From positions 1 to 21,639 of the forward strand of contig JAAUZS010000117.1 of NCBI GenBank assembly GCA_014804495.1: DNA of 21,639 nt. Reading direction: 5' to 3'. Shown one piece after another: positions 1 to 6,894 of this stretch (within the stretch, counting starts at the first letter, position 1; each line of letters opens with the position of its first letter). A program made the position numbers and the translations under genes. This DNA comes from Lachnospiraceae bacterium. Lineage in GTDB: Bacteria > Bacillota > Clostridia > Lachnospirales > Lachnospiraceae. The notes below the pieces were generated by a model. The model did not search any database. It saw only the letters and a list, made by a program, of their open reading frames with translations, and had not been told where the DNA came from.

Positions 1-1
1 C

Positions 2-1795
2 AATAAAGATAATATTCTGCTTGACCCATATGCGAGGGCTGTGACAGGACAGAGAGAGTGGGGAGAACGTCCGGAAGGCAAAAAAGATTATGTTTATCAT
101 GCCAGAGTGGTTGAAAATAACTTTGACTGGGGAAATATAAGACAGTTGGAACACCCGATTGAAGATTTGATAATCTATGAGATGCACGTAAGAGGCTTTA
201 CGAAGGACGAATCTTCCGGTGTATCGGCTAAAGGAACCTATGAAGGACTGCGCCAGAAAATACCATATCTTAAGGACTTGGGAGTCAATGCGGTTGAATT
301 GATGCCTATTTTTGAGTTTGATGAGATGGAGGATGCAAGAGTATTTGAGGGGGAGCAGTTATATAACTACTGGGGATACAACACAGTGTGTTTTTTCGCG
401 CCCAATACAGGTTATTCTTCTGTCGTGGAGCATAACCATGAGGGAGATGAGCTTAAACAGCTGATATATGAATTAAAAGAGAATGGGATTGAAGTAATTC
501 TGGATGTAGTGTTTAATCATACTGCTGAGGGGAATGAGTATGGTCCGTGTTTTTCTTTTAAAGGCATCGACAATAATATTTATTATATGTTGACCCCGGA
601 TGGACATTATTATAATTTCAGCGGTTGTGGAAACGCGCTTAACAGTAACCATCCAATGACGCGCAAGTTTATTCTGGACTGCCTGCGTTTCTGGGTTACA
701 GAGTACAGGGTAGACGGATTCCGCTTTGACCTTGCTTCTATCCTTACCAGGGATAAGAATGGTATGCCGATGGCGGCGCCTCCGATCATAGAAGCGATTG
801 CTGGAGATTCCCTTTTGGGAAAAGTGAAACTCATTGCAGAGGCTTGGGATGCTTCAGGACTGTATCAGGTAGGTAACTTCCCGGCATTTGAAAGATGGTC
901 TGAGTGGAATGGAAGATATCGTGATGATATGCGGCGTTTCTTAAAGGGAGATGTCGGCATGGCGGGAGCAGCAATAACCAGAATCACAGGTTCAGGTGAT
1001 TTATATGACCCAGCGAATCGTGGAGAGGGGGCGTCGGTTAACTTTCTGACCTGCCATGACGGATTTACGCTTTATGATTTGTATTCATATAATGTTAAGC
1101 ACAATGAAAAGAACGGCTGGGATAATACTGACGGGGATAATAACGGAAACAGCTGGAATTGCGGCGAGGAAGGCAAAACAGACAATCCGGAGATAGAGAG
1201 TCTGCGCCGCCGCATGGTAAAAAACGCATTTGCAACACTGATGTGCAGCAGGGGGCCGGCAATGTTTTATGCCGGAGACGAGTTCTGCAACACGCAGTTC
1301 GGAAACAATAATGCTTATTGTCAGGATAATATAATTTCGTGGCTTGACTGGAACAGACTTAGCGAATATCGTGAGATACATGATTTTTTCCGATATATGA
1401 TAGCATTTCGCAAGAAACATGCGGTCATAAGAAAAACGACAAAACCATCTTCCATAGGTTTTTCCGATATAAGCATACACAACGGTCATCCATGGAACGG
1501 CAGAACGGATTCTCACACCAGACTCATCGGAGTAATGTATTCCGGAAGGGATGAGGATGACTTAAAAGACGATATTATTTTTTATGGAATGAATGCATAC
1601 TGGGAGCCGCTTAATATGCAGCTTCCCGAACTTCCGGGCAATATGCGCTGGAAAGTCTGCGTCAATACGTTCGCTGAATATGAGGACGGTAAAGACATGG
1701 GACAGATGACGGAATTCAGGGATAAAGTAAACCTTATGATTCCGCCGCGTACCGTAGTGGTGCTGGAGGCGGAATCGATAGAGCCGGAGAGTTAA
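2..1795 (+). CDS. Glycogen debranching enzyme / isoamylase-type GH13 protein, 5'-truncated by the window edge
   Basis: This is a cytoplasmic alpha-glucan debranching enzyme that hydrolyses alpha-1,6 branches of glycogen or starch. The frame is open from base 2 (NKDNILLDPYARAV...), so the GTG at 41 is internal. The N-terminus, probably including a CBM48-like domain, lies outside the window. Counting from the codon at 41, the four GH13 regions are present: DVVFNH (155-160), GFRFD with the nucleophile D230, the acid E267 in LIAEAWD, and TCHD with D340. The HVRGFT and LLDPYA motifs fit the isoamylase/GlgX/TreX group rather than alpha-amylases. A strong hairpin terminator starts 27 bases after the stop. 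The family is secure. The exact specificity (GlgX versus isoamylase) is inferred. Confidence 0.93.
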   Translation, partial: NKDNILLDPYARAVTGQREWGERPEGKKDYVYHARVVENNFDWGNIRQLEHPIEDLIIYEMHVRGFTKDESSGVSAKGTYEGLRQKIPYLKDLGVNAVELMPIFEFDEMEDARVFEGEQLYNYWGYNTVCFFAPNTGYSSVVEHNHEGDELKQLIYELKENGIEVILDVVFNHTAEGNEYGPCFSFKGIDNNIYYMLTPDGHYYNFSGCGNALNSNHPMTRKFILDCLRFWVTEYRVDGFRFDLASILTRDKNGMPMAAPPIIEAIAGDSLLGKVKLIAEAWDASGLYQVGNFPAFERWSEWNGRYRDDMRRFLKGDVGMAGAAITRITGSGDLYDPANRGEGASVNFLTCHDGFTLYDLYSYNVKHNEKNGWDNTDGDNNGNSWNCGEEGKTDNPEIESLRRRMVKNAFATLMCSRGPAMFYAGDEFCNTQFGNNNAYCQDNIISWLDWNRLSEYREIHDFFRYMIAFRKKHAVIRKTTKPSSIGFSDISIHNGHPWNGRTDSHTRLIGVMYSGRDEDDLKDDIIFYGMNAYWEPLNMQLPELPGNMRWKVCVNTFAEYEDGKDMGQMTEFRDKVNLMIPPRTVVVLEAESIEPES

Positions 1796-1821
1796 TTAAA
1801 TTGAAAACAAAAGAACAGTAT

Positions 1822-1865
1822 AAAATGAGCTGCCGCACTAATTATTCAGAGCGGCAGCTCATTTT
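1822..1865 (+). terminator. Intrinsic terminator of the debranching enzyme gene, possibly bidirectional
   Basis: A perfect 15-bp stem (1822-1836 with 1851-1865, core GAGCTGCCGC/GCGGCAGCTC) encloses a 14-base loop and ends in ATTTT. The other side is also T-rich when read on the minus strand, so it may also stop the minus-strand gene at 1936-2145. Confidence 0.8.
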
Positions 1866-1935
1866 CATAGGAAATCGGTTTTATTCCCAGGGAAGAAAGT
1901 CGCTTCCATTATGCATTGCGTTATTGCCGAACTAC

Positions 1936-2145
1936 CTAGCAATACTCCCGCATATTTATAAAATTGTAATAGGGAAGAGCATTTTTCGTATATCCACTGG
2001 TATAAATCTGAATATCTTTCTGCTGATCCTTCTCACATGCCTCATCCAGCACCTCTGCAAAAAGCCTTTTCGTGAAACCGGATGGGTTCTGCTTGGACTG
2101 GTGATTTTTTTCATCGGAACAATATTTCCTTAATCGCGGTATCAC
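1936..2145 (-). CDS. Small uncharacterised protein; start codon unclear
   Basis: I do not recognise this 69-residue product, but it looks coding: mixed composition, many charged residues, and a C-terminal part IQIYTSGYTKNALPYYNF that reads like a conserved segment. The GTG at 2145 is the only ordinary start. The frame stays open upstream to 2208 and encodes a plausible N-terminal stretch (VKAYGYETLFKVQAVE). A strong AAGGAGGG site sits at about 2199-2206 on this strand. No ATG, GTG or TTG follows it in this frame. The ATG after it (2185) is in another frame and ends after 13 codons at a TGA overlapping the GTG at 2145. Either the GTG is used with translational coupling from that 13-codon ORF, or the true start has been lost. 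No function can be assigned. Confidence 0.5.
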   Translation of the reverse strand: MIPRLRKYCSDEKNHQSKQNPSGFTKRLFAEVLDEACEKDQQKDIQIYTSGYTKNALPYYNFINMREYC

Positions 2146-2263
2146 CTCAACCGCTTGAACTTTAAAAAGTGTCTCATATCCATATGCTTTAACAATCCCT
2201 CCTTGGATTTACTTTAGTAGTTCTAATTTATATATCGGCAAAAAATGGATTTAGAATAGATTG

Positions 2264-2305
2264 TTTTGTGAAAAAATCAGACAATTTTTAATTTTGTGAA
2301 AAAAT
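2264..2305. repeat. Two 14-bp direct repeats in an AT-rich gap
   Basis: TTTTGTGAAAAAAT occurs at 2264-2277 and again at 2292-2305, 28 bases apart start to start, upstream of the small gene at 2424. A short palindrome ATACTAGTAT lies at 2380-2389. The function is unknown. The rest of 2209-2411 shows nothing else clear. Confidence 0.4.
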
Positions 2306-2423
2306 TCTGTATTATTTATATTTGCAAAGATAAACATCAATGCTAATGATAGACTTTGCCTATAAATTATGATATACTCATACTAGTATAGTAACTGTTT
2401 CCTTATAATTCGGAGGTGATTAA

Positions 2424-2618
2424 ATGCCGATAACAAATTTAGAGATTACGCAAAAAGCTATGGAGGACTTTAAAAAAATTCAAGAGTATATGTTGTTAGC
2501 TAAGGAAGAAAATTCCACTAAGACATATGCAAAATTGAAAAAAGAGTATTTATATTTAAAAAGTTTTCTGAATATAGCAGGTGTAAACCTGACAGATATT
2601 GATGAAATAAAAGAGTAA
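2424..2618 (+). CDS. Small hypothetical protein, 64 residues
   Basis: This gene has a good ribosome binding site (GGAGGTGATTAA just before the ATG) and its own terminator 19 bases after the stop, so it looks like an independent monocistronic unit. The product is soluble, lysine/glutamate-rich and probably helical, with a central stretch TKTYAKLKKEYLYLKSFL followed by NIAGVNLTDIDEIKE. There is no membrane segment, signal peptide or cysteine motif. A weak promoter candidate is TTGCCT (2356-2361), a 17-base spacer and CATACT (2379-2384). I do not recognise a characterised family. Similar short helical proteins are common in Lachnospiraceae (recollection, not a search). No function is proposed. 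Confidence 0.7.
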   Translation: MPITNLEITQKAMEDFKKIQEYMLLAKEENSTKTYAKLKKEYLYLKSFLNIAGVNLTDIDEIKE

Positions 2619-2636
2619 CTAAATAGTAATCATCTC

Positions 2637-2671
2637 AGGACGCAAGTTTAAATAGCTTACGTCCTATTTTT
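2637..2671 (+). terminator. Intrinsic terminator after the 64-residue gene
   Basis: AGGACGCAAG (2637-2646) pairs with CTTACGTCCT (2656-2665) with one mismatch across a 9-base loop, followed directly by ATTTTTATTATTT. Confidence 0.8.
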
Positions 2672-2683
2672 ATTATTTAATGG

Positions 2684-2718
2684 TTGACAAATGCCTACCA
2701 GCATTATATACTTAATGC
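2684..2718 (+). promoter_or_regulatory. Sigma-A promoter with an operator-like dyad over the -10 box, upstream of the BlaI-type gene
   Basis: TTGACA (2684-2689), a 17-base spacer and TATACT (2707-2712) form a near-consensus promoter. The -10 hexamer is the exact centre of a dyad: GCATTA (2701-2706) TATACT TAATGC (2713-2718). A wider pair, CTACC (2695-2699) and GGTAG (2725-2729), surrounds it less symmetrically. The position suits autorepression by the BlaI-type protein encoded downstream. The dyad does not match the classical TACA-TGTA core, so the assignment is inferred. Confidence 0.75.
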
Positions 2719-2814
2719 AAAAGAGGTAGTCAAATGTCACCCTGCATATACATAATAGAAAAATATGGGTGTGCCAATCAGATAAGTTAAATAGCAAATG
2801 AAGGAGATATAGCT

Positions 2815-3189
2815 ATGATTAAATTGTCAGAGTCAGAATGGAAGGTAATCAGTTTGTTATGGGAAAAAGCGCCCCGAACAATGATGCAGATTACAAATCA
2901 TTTTAAGGAAACAACCGGATGGACTAAGCATACTGTTATGACTTTTTTACGCCGTATGGAGGAAAAGGGAGCTATCCATTATGAAGAGGGAGAGAGAGCC
3001 AAACTCTATTATCCCGATATCGAAAAAGATGAAGCGGTGCTTCAGGAAACGGAAGAATTTCTTGAAAAAGTTTTTGACGGACGCATGGGACTGATGCTGA
3101 ATACTATGGTAGAGAAAAAGGCATTATCCAAAGAGGAAATTGCAGAACTTTATGAAATACTTAAGAAAGCGGAGGAGAATGGTTTATGA
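2815..3189 (+). CDS. BlaI/MecI/CopY-family transcriptional repressor
   Basis: The product is a 124-residue winged-helix repressor with the BlaI/MecI layout. The N-terminal DNA-binding half begins LSESEWKVISLLWEKAPRTM, continues through WTKHTVMTFLRRMEEKGAI (recognition helix and wing) and YEEGERAKLYYP. The C-terminal half is helical and probably dimerises (EAVLQETEEFLEKVF...LSKEEIAELYEILKKA). The length matches the family. The AAGGAG site lies 9-10 bases before the ATG. The stop overlaps the start of the M56 gene by four bases (ATGA), the usual regulator-sensor arrangement in which the membrane protease inactivates the repressor. The asparagine-phenylalanine cleavage site known in staphylococcal BlaI is not obvious here. 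Confidence 0.92.
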   Translation: MIKLSESEWKVISLLWEKAPRTMMQITNHFKETTGWTKHTVMTFLRRMEEKGAIHYEEGERAKLYYPDIEKDEAVLQETEEFLEKVFDGRMGLMLNTMVEKKALSKEEIAELYEILKKAEENGL

Positions 3190-5144
3190 GAGAGATGGTA
3201 ATTACTTCGTCAATTTTGATTCTGGCAATTCTGCTTATCAGACATCTGGCAAAGGGCAGAATCCACCCGCTGCTGCAATATTCACTGTGGCTGCTTGTGG
3301 TATTTAAACTGCTTATTCCCATACCTTTATGGAGTAGCCAGCTAAGCGTATTGAATCTGTTTCCCGGCAGTTTTGAAAACAATACATTAATCGAAACGGA
3401 ACCATTTACACAGGATAAAATGGATATTACGGATAATCAGAATATGCCGGAAGATATATCACAAGCTGCAGGAACCATGTCGGATCAAGAGATGTTTTCC
3501 GGAAAGCCGGATCCTGACTCATTATCCGGAATGTCAGATACTGATTCATTGTCCGGCATGGAAGTTATTACTTCATATGGCGGCATGGCATCTGTTTGGG
3601 ATAATATGATATCTAATCCTTATCTGCATGTATTTCTGACATTTACATGGATTATAGGGATAATTGTGATGGGCGGTTACATGATTTATTATCAGATTAA
3701 ATGGCAGCGCTTTCTTCACAACAATAGAAAGCCGTTAAGCGCTTCACAAAGTGAGATAGTCAGTGCGCTTGGGATTCCTTTATCTGTCTATATTGTAAAC
3801 GGACTGCCATCACCATGTTTATGCGGTCGCAGCATTTATATGACTGAGGATATGGCAGAAGATGAAAAGCAGCTTGAGCATATCCTTGTCCACGAGTATT
3901 GCCATTACAGGCAGTTTGATTCTTTGTGGGTTATCGTAAGATGCGTTCTTACAGTGGTATACTGGTTCAATCCGCTTGTATGGGCAGCGGCATATTTATC
4001 CAAGAAGGACAGTGAGTTTGCCTGTGACGTGGCGGTAATCCGTATGCTTGGAGAAGATGAAAGAATTCCTTACGGGAAGACTCTTATAAATTTAATCTCA
4101 GGAAATTCTTTTGACAGAAGTATTGGTGCAGTATCTATGATGAGCGATGATGAGAAAGGTATTAGGGAAAGAATATTTAAGATTGCCAGAAAACCGAAAT
4201 ATGCTGCCGCAGCGGCAGCTGCTATCATTCTTATTGCCGCAGCATTGATTGCAGTTACATTTTCAGGAGAATACAGGGAAAATGCGTCAGGTCAGGAGAC
4301 GGAAGATGCGACTGATGTCATAAATGCAGAAAATGAAGAAAATATAGTAGATTTAATAAATACGGAAGCTGACGATATGCAAGTCAAGTCTGAGCGGCTG
4401 GATGAGGCTGTGCAGCGGGCTGAAGAAGAAAAGGAGAAAGTGGTAGCCGAAGAATTAGCCAAAATAGAAGAGATGGAGGCAGCTGCTCAAGCCGAATTGT
4501 CGGCAATCAAGCAGGCAGAAGCGGAAATTGAACAGGCGGAGTTGGAAGCTGCACAGGCGGAGCTGGAGGCACAAAATTCAGATGAATTAGCAGAAATAGA
4601 AGCGGCGAATATGGAAGCGGTGAAAATGGCTATCATGGTAGAAATTGAAGCCGCAGAGAATGAATCGGTTTTATCCAAACCGTTTAAATCAGAAGACATT
4701 CAGCTTCTGTTATCGCAGGCGGAATATACTGATCTGTTGCCGCATCAGTCTGCCATGCAGATTAGCTATATCAATCCCTGTCCTTCCTACACAAGGATTT
4801 CTGATACATTTGGCACAAGAATAAATCCTGTTACTAATTTAGAATTATTTCATAATGGAGTAGACCTGGCTGCGGCACAGGATGAGGATATTGTAGCAGC
4901 GGCAGGAGGGATAGTGTGCAAAACAGGTTATGACTCTTATTATGGAAAACATGTGGTAATATACCATGGAATGGAAAACTTTACTTATTACGCACATTGC
5001 GCAGAAATCCTCGTATCAGAAGGCGATAGTGTCGAAAGCGGACAAAAAATTGCCACAGTAGGCAGTACCGGACGGTCCACCGGTCCACACCTTCATTTTA
5101 TGGTAAGCGATAATAGCGAATACATTGAGCCGGTTTTTCAGTAA
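3186..5144 (+). CDS. M56 (BlaR1-like) membrane metalloprotease fused to a C-terminal M23 peptidoglycan hydrolase domain
   Basis: This 652-residue membrane protein probably senses or remodels the cell wall. Membrane segments lie at about 4-20, 28-48, 147-168 and 340-358. Between the third and fourth is the M56 zinc protease site: HEYCH (236-240) and E277 in SEFACD, 40 residues after E237 as in BlaR1. After the last membrane segment come an acidic/alanine coiled coil (about 400-490) and an M23 domain (533-652) with H556 and D560 (FHNGVD), H604 (YYAH) and GPHLHF (H635, H637), so the metal ligands look complete. In BlaR1 this position holds a penicillin-binding sensor instead. The segment at 110-125 contains an imperfect duplication of DSLSGM. 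The gene overlaps the repressor gene by ATGA. M23/M56 proteins are, to my knowledge, an existing annotation class. The role here is inferred. Confidence 0.92.
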   Translation: MREMVITSSILILAILLIRHLAKGRIHPLLQYSLWLLVVFKLLIPIPLWSSQLSVLNLFPGSFENNTLIETEPFTQDKMDITDNQNMPEDISQAAGTMSDQEMFSGKPDPDSLSGMSDTDSLSGMEVITSYGGMASVWDNMISNPYLHVFLTFTWIIGIIVMGGYMIYYQIKWQRFLHNNRKPLSASQSEIVSALGIPLSVYIVNGLPSPCLCGRSIYMTEDMAEDEKQLEHILVHEYCHYRQFDSLWVIVRCVLTVVYWFNPLVWAAAYLSKKDSEFACDVAVIRMLGEDERIPYGKTLINLISGNSFDRSIGAVSMMSDDEKGIRERIFKIARKPKYAAAAAAAIILIAAALIAVTFSGEYRENASGQETEDATDVINAENEENIVDLINTEADDMQVKSERLDEAVQRAEEEKEKVVAEELAKIEEMEAAAQAELSAIKQAEAEIEQAELEAAQAELEAQNSDELAEIEAANMEAVKMAIMVEIEAAENESVLSKPFKSEDIQLLLSQAEYTDLLPHQSAMQISYINPCPSYTRISDTFGTRINPVTNLELFHNGVDLAAAQDEDIVAAAGGIVCKTGYDSYYGKHVVIYHGMENFTYYAHCAEILVSEGDSVESGQKIATVGSTGRSTGPHLHFMVSDNSEYIEPVFQ

Positions 5145-5424
5145 TTATAATCATATTACAAATAACTGGGTATATTACAATGAGGACTATGGCAATATGT
5201 GAAGAATTGTGCTATACTCATGGCGTTAATTGATTTGGTTAATTGGGATTGATGGAGAAGATATAGTGAATGGCATAAATTTGAATCTATAATTCGTGGG
5301 ATGAGCCAAATATATAATTGAAATCCAATTGCAGCTTTATGTAAAATAAATTATGTTGTTTACTGTAACTATATGAAAGAGGTTGGAGTAAGGGATATTT
5401 TTATTGTAAATCGGAGAGAAACTC

Positions 5425-6894
5425 ATGGAACAGCTGTACAGAAAAACACCAATAATGGGCTGGGCGTCTTGGAATTGTTTCAGAACAAATATCACAGAGG
5501 AAAGTCTGAAAAAACAAATAGATGCTTTAAAAGCAACAGGACTTGATAAATATGGCTATACATATTTTAACATTGACGACGGATTTTTCGGCGGACGCGA
5601 TAAAAATGGAGTACTGCAGTTTCATAAGGAGCGTTTCCCAAACGGAATAAAGGTAATTGCTGATTATGCTCACCAAAACGGACTTCAAGCGGGAATTTAT
5701 TCCGATGGCGGCGACAAAACCTGCGGACACTATTATGATAACGAGGGCGAAAACGGAAATAATGTTGGTCTGTATAATCATGAGGAACAAGATTTAAAAA
5801 TGTATCTGGAGGATTTTGGCTTTGATTTCATAAAGGTGGATTGGTGCGGGGGCCTGCGCTTGGGGCTTGATGAAAAGGAACAATACACAAAAATCTCAAA
5901 AATCATAGACAGCATAAGAAAACGCACAGGAAGATGTATTGTTTTTAATATCTGCCGTTGGCACTTTCCGGGAGAATGGGCGGCGGATATTGCCGATTCG
6001 TGGCGCACAGGCGCGGATATAAGACCGAATTTCCATTCGGTAATAAATCAGATAGATAATATCAAGCCGCTTAGAAAATTCTGCTCCCCTTCGCATACAA
6101 ACGATCTTGACATGATGCAGCTCGGTAATGGTATGACCATTGAAGAAGAAAAAACACATTTTGCCATGTGGTGTATGATGTCAACTCCGCTGATGATAGG
6201 CTGCGACCTTACAAAAATATCAAAAAGTACTCTGGAAATATTAAAAAATGAGGAGCTTATTGCAATAAATCAGGATAAGGCCTGCAGGCAGGCTTATGTT
6301 ATAAAGGAACTCAGAGAAGATGAATTGCTCGGTGAAATATGGGTGAAAGAACTTTACGGGGGTAACGAAAAAGCAATCGCATTTCTAAACCGAAGTGAAA
6401 AAGTTCTTAACATGGAATTATTGTTAGAGGATGCGGGAATGTGCGGTAAAATTCTTTCTGTGCGCAATTTGTGTGAGCATCGTGATATGGAAGCTTCGGA
6501 TTATATAAATATAATGGTAAATCCTCACGGAACAGCAGTTTTCCGCATCAAAAGCGAAAGTGTTGTTGCCGTACCTGATGTAAACGAAGCATTGGAATAT
6601 AAAAAAGCGGATAATATGAAAAAAATATCTCTCAGCAGGGCAGACGAACTTATTTCAGGCGGTGCGGTTCTTCTTGATGTAAGAAGTGCAGCCGAATATA
6701 AAAGAGGACATCTTGACAAAGCTATAAATGCGCCGTATACGGAAATACACGCTGCAATATCAAACATTGTTCCTGATAAAGAGCAAAACGTAATAGTCTA
6801 CTGTGCGACAGGAAAACGTAGCAGTCAGGCAAAATACACGCTCGATTATATGGGATATAAAAATGTATTTTATTTGGGAGGGATTGAATTATGA
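5425..6894 (+). CDS. GH27 alpha-galactosidase with a C-terminal rhodanese-like domain
   Basis: Residues 1 to about 380 are a GH27 (alpha-galactosidase/melibiase) enzyme: TPIMGWASWNCF at the start, FNIDDGFF (48-55), the nucleophile D139 in IKVDWCGG, and the probable acid/base D198 in SWRTGADIRP, followed by the family-typical MSTPLMIGCDL. After a beta-rich segment, residues about 398-489 form a rhodanese-like domain: LLDVRSAAEYKRGHLDKAINAPY (D418, E424, H429) and the loop VYCATGKRS with the cysteine C460. There is no signal peptide, so the protein is predicted cytoplasmic. The ATG follows CGGAGAG by 6-7 bases. The gene overlaps the rhamnosidase gene by ATGA. The weak TATACT at 5213-5218 is the only promoter hint in the 280-base gap upstream. 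The sugar specificity is inferred from the family. The fusion is unusual to me. Confidence 0.9.
   Translation: MEQLYRKTPIMGWASWNCFRTNITEESLKKQIDALKATGLDKYGYTYFNIDDGFFGGRDKNGVLQFHKERFPNGIKVIADYAHQNGLQAGIYSDGGDKTCGHYYDNEGENGNNVGLYNHEEQDLKMYLEDFGFDFIKVDWCGGLRLGLDEKEQYTKISKIIDSIRKRTGRCIVFNICRWHFPGEWAADIADSWRTGADIRPNFHSVINQIDNIKPLRKFCSPSHTNDLDMMQLGNGMTIEEEKTHFAMWCMMSTPLMIGCDLTKISKSTLEILKNEELIAINQDKACRQAYVIKELREDELLGEIWVKELYGGNEKAIAFLNRSEKVLNMELLLEDAGMCGKILSVRNLCEHRDMEASDYINIMVNPHGTAVFRIKSESVVAVPDVNEALEYKKADNMKKISLSRADELISGGAVLLDVRSAAEYKRGHLDKAINAPYTEIHAAISNIVPDKEQNVIVYCATGKRSSQAKYTLDYMGYKNVFYLGGIEL

Noticed and set aside
1085..1516. 143-codon open frame on the minus strand inside the debranching enzyme
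   Set aside because: It is antisense to a gene with intact catalytic motifs, and its composition is that of a complementary shadow.
1801..2133. Open frame on the plus strand after the debranching enzyme (110 codons, TTG start)
   Set aside because: It begins inside the terminator hairpin, has no ribosome binding site, and overlaps a better coding candidate on the minus strand.
4200..4700. Alanine/glutamate-rich repeats in the M56 gene as a true DNA tandem repeat
   Set aside because: The repetition is at the level of coiled-coil heptads with varied codons, not a regular nucleotide unit.
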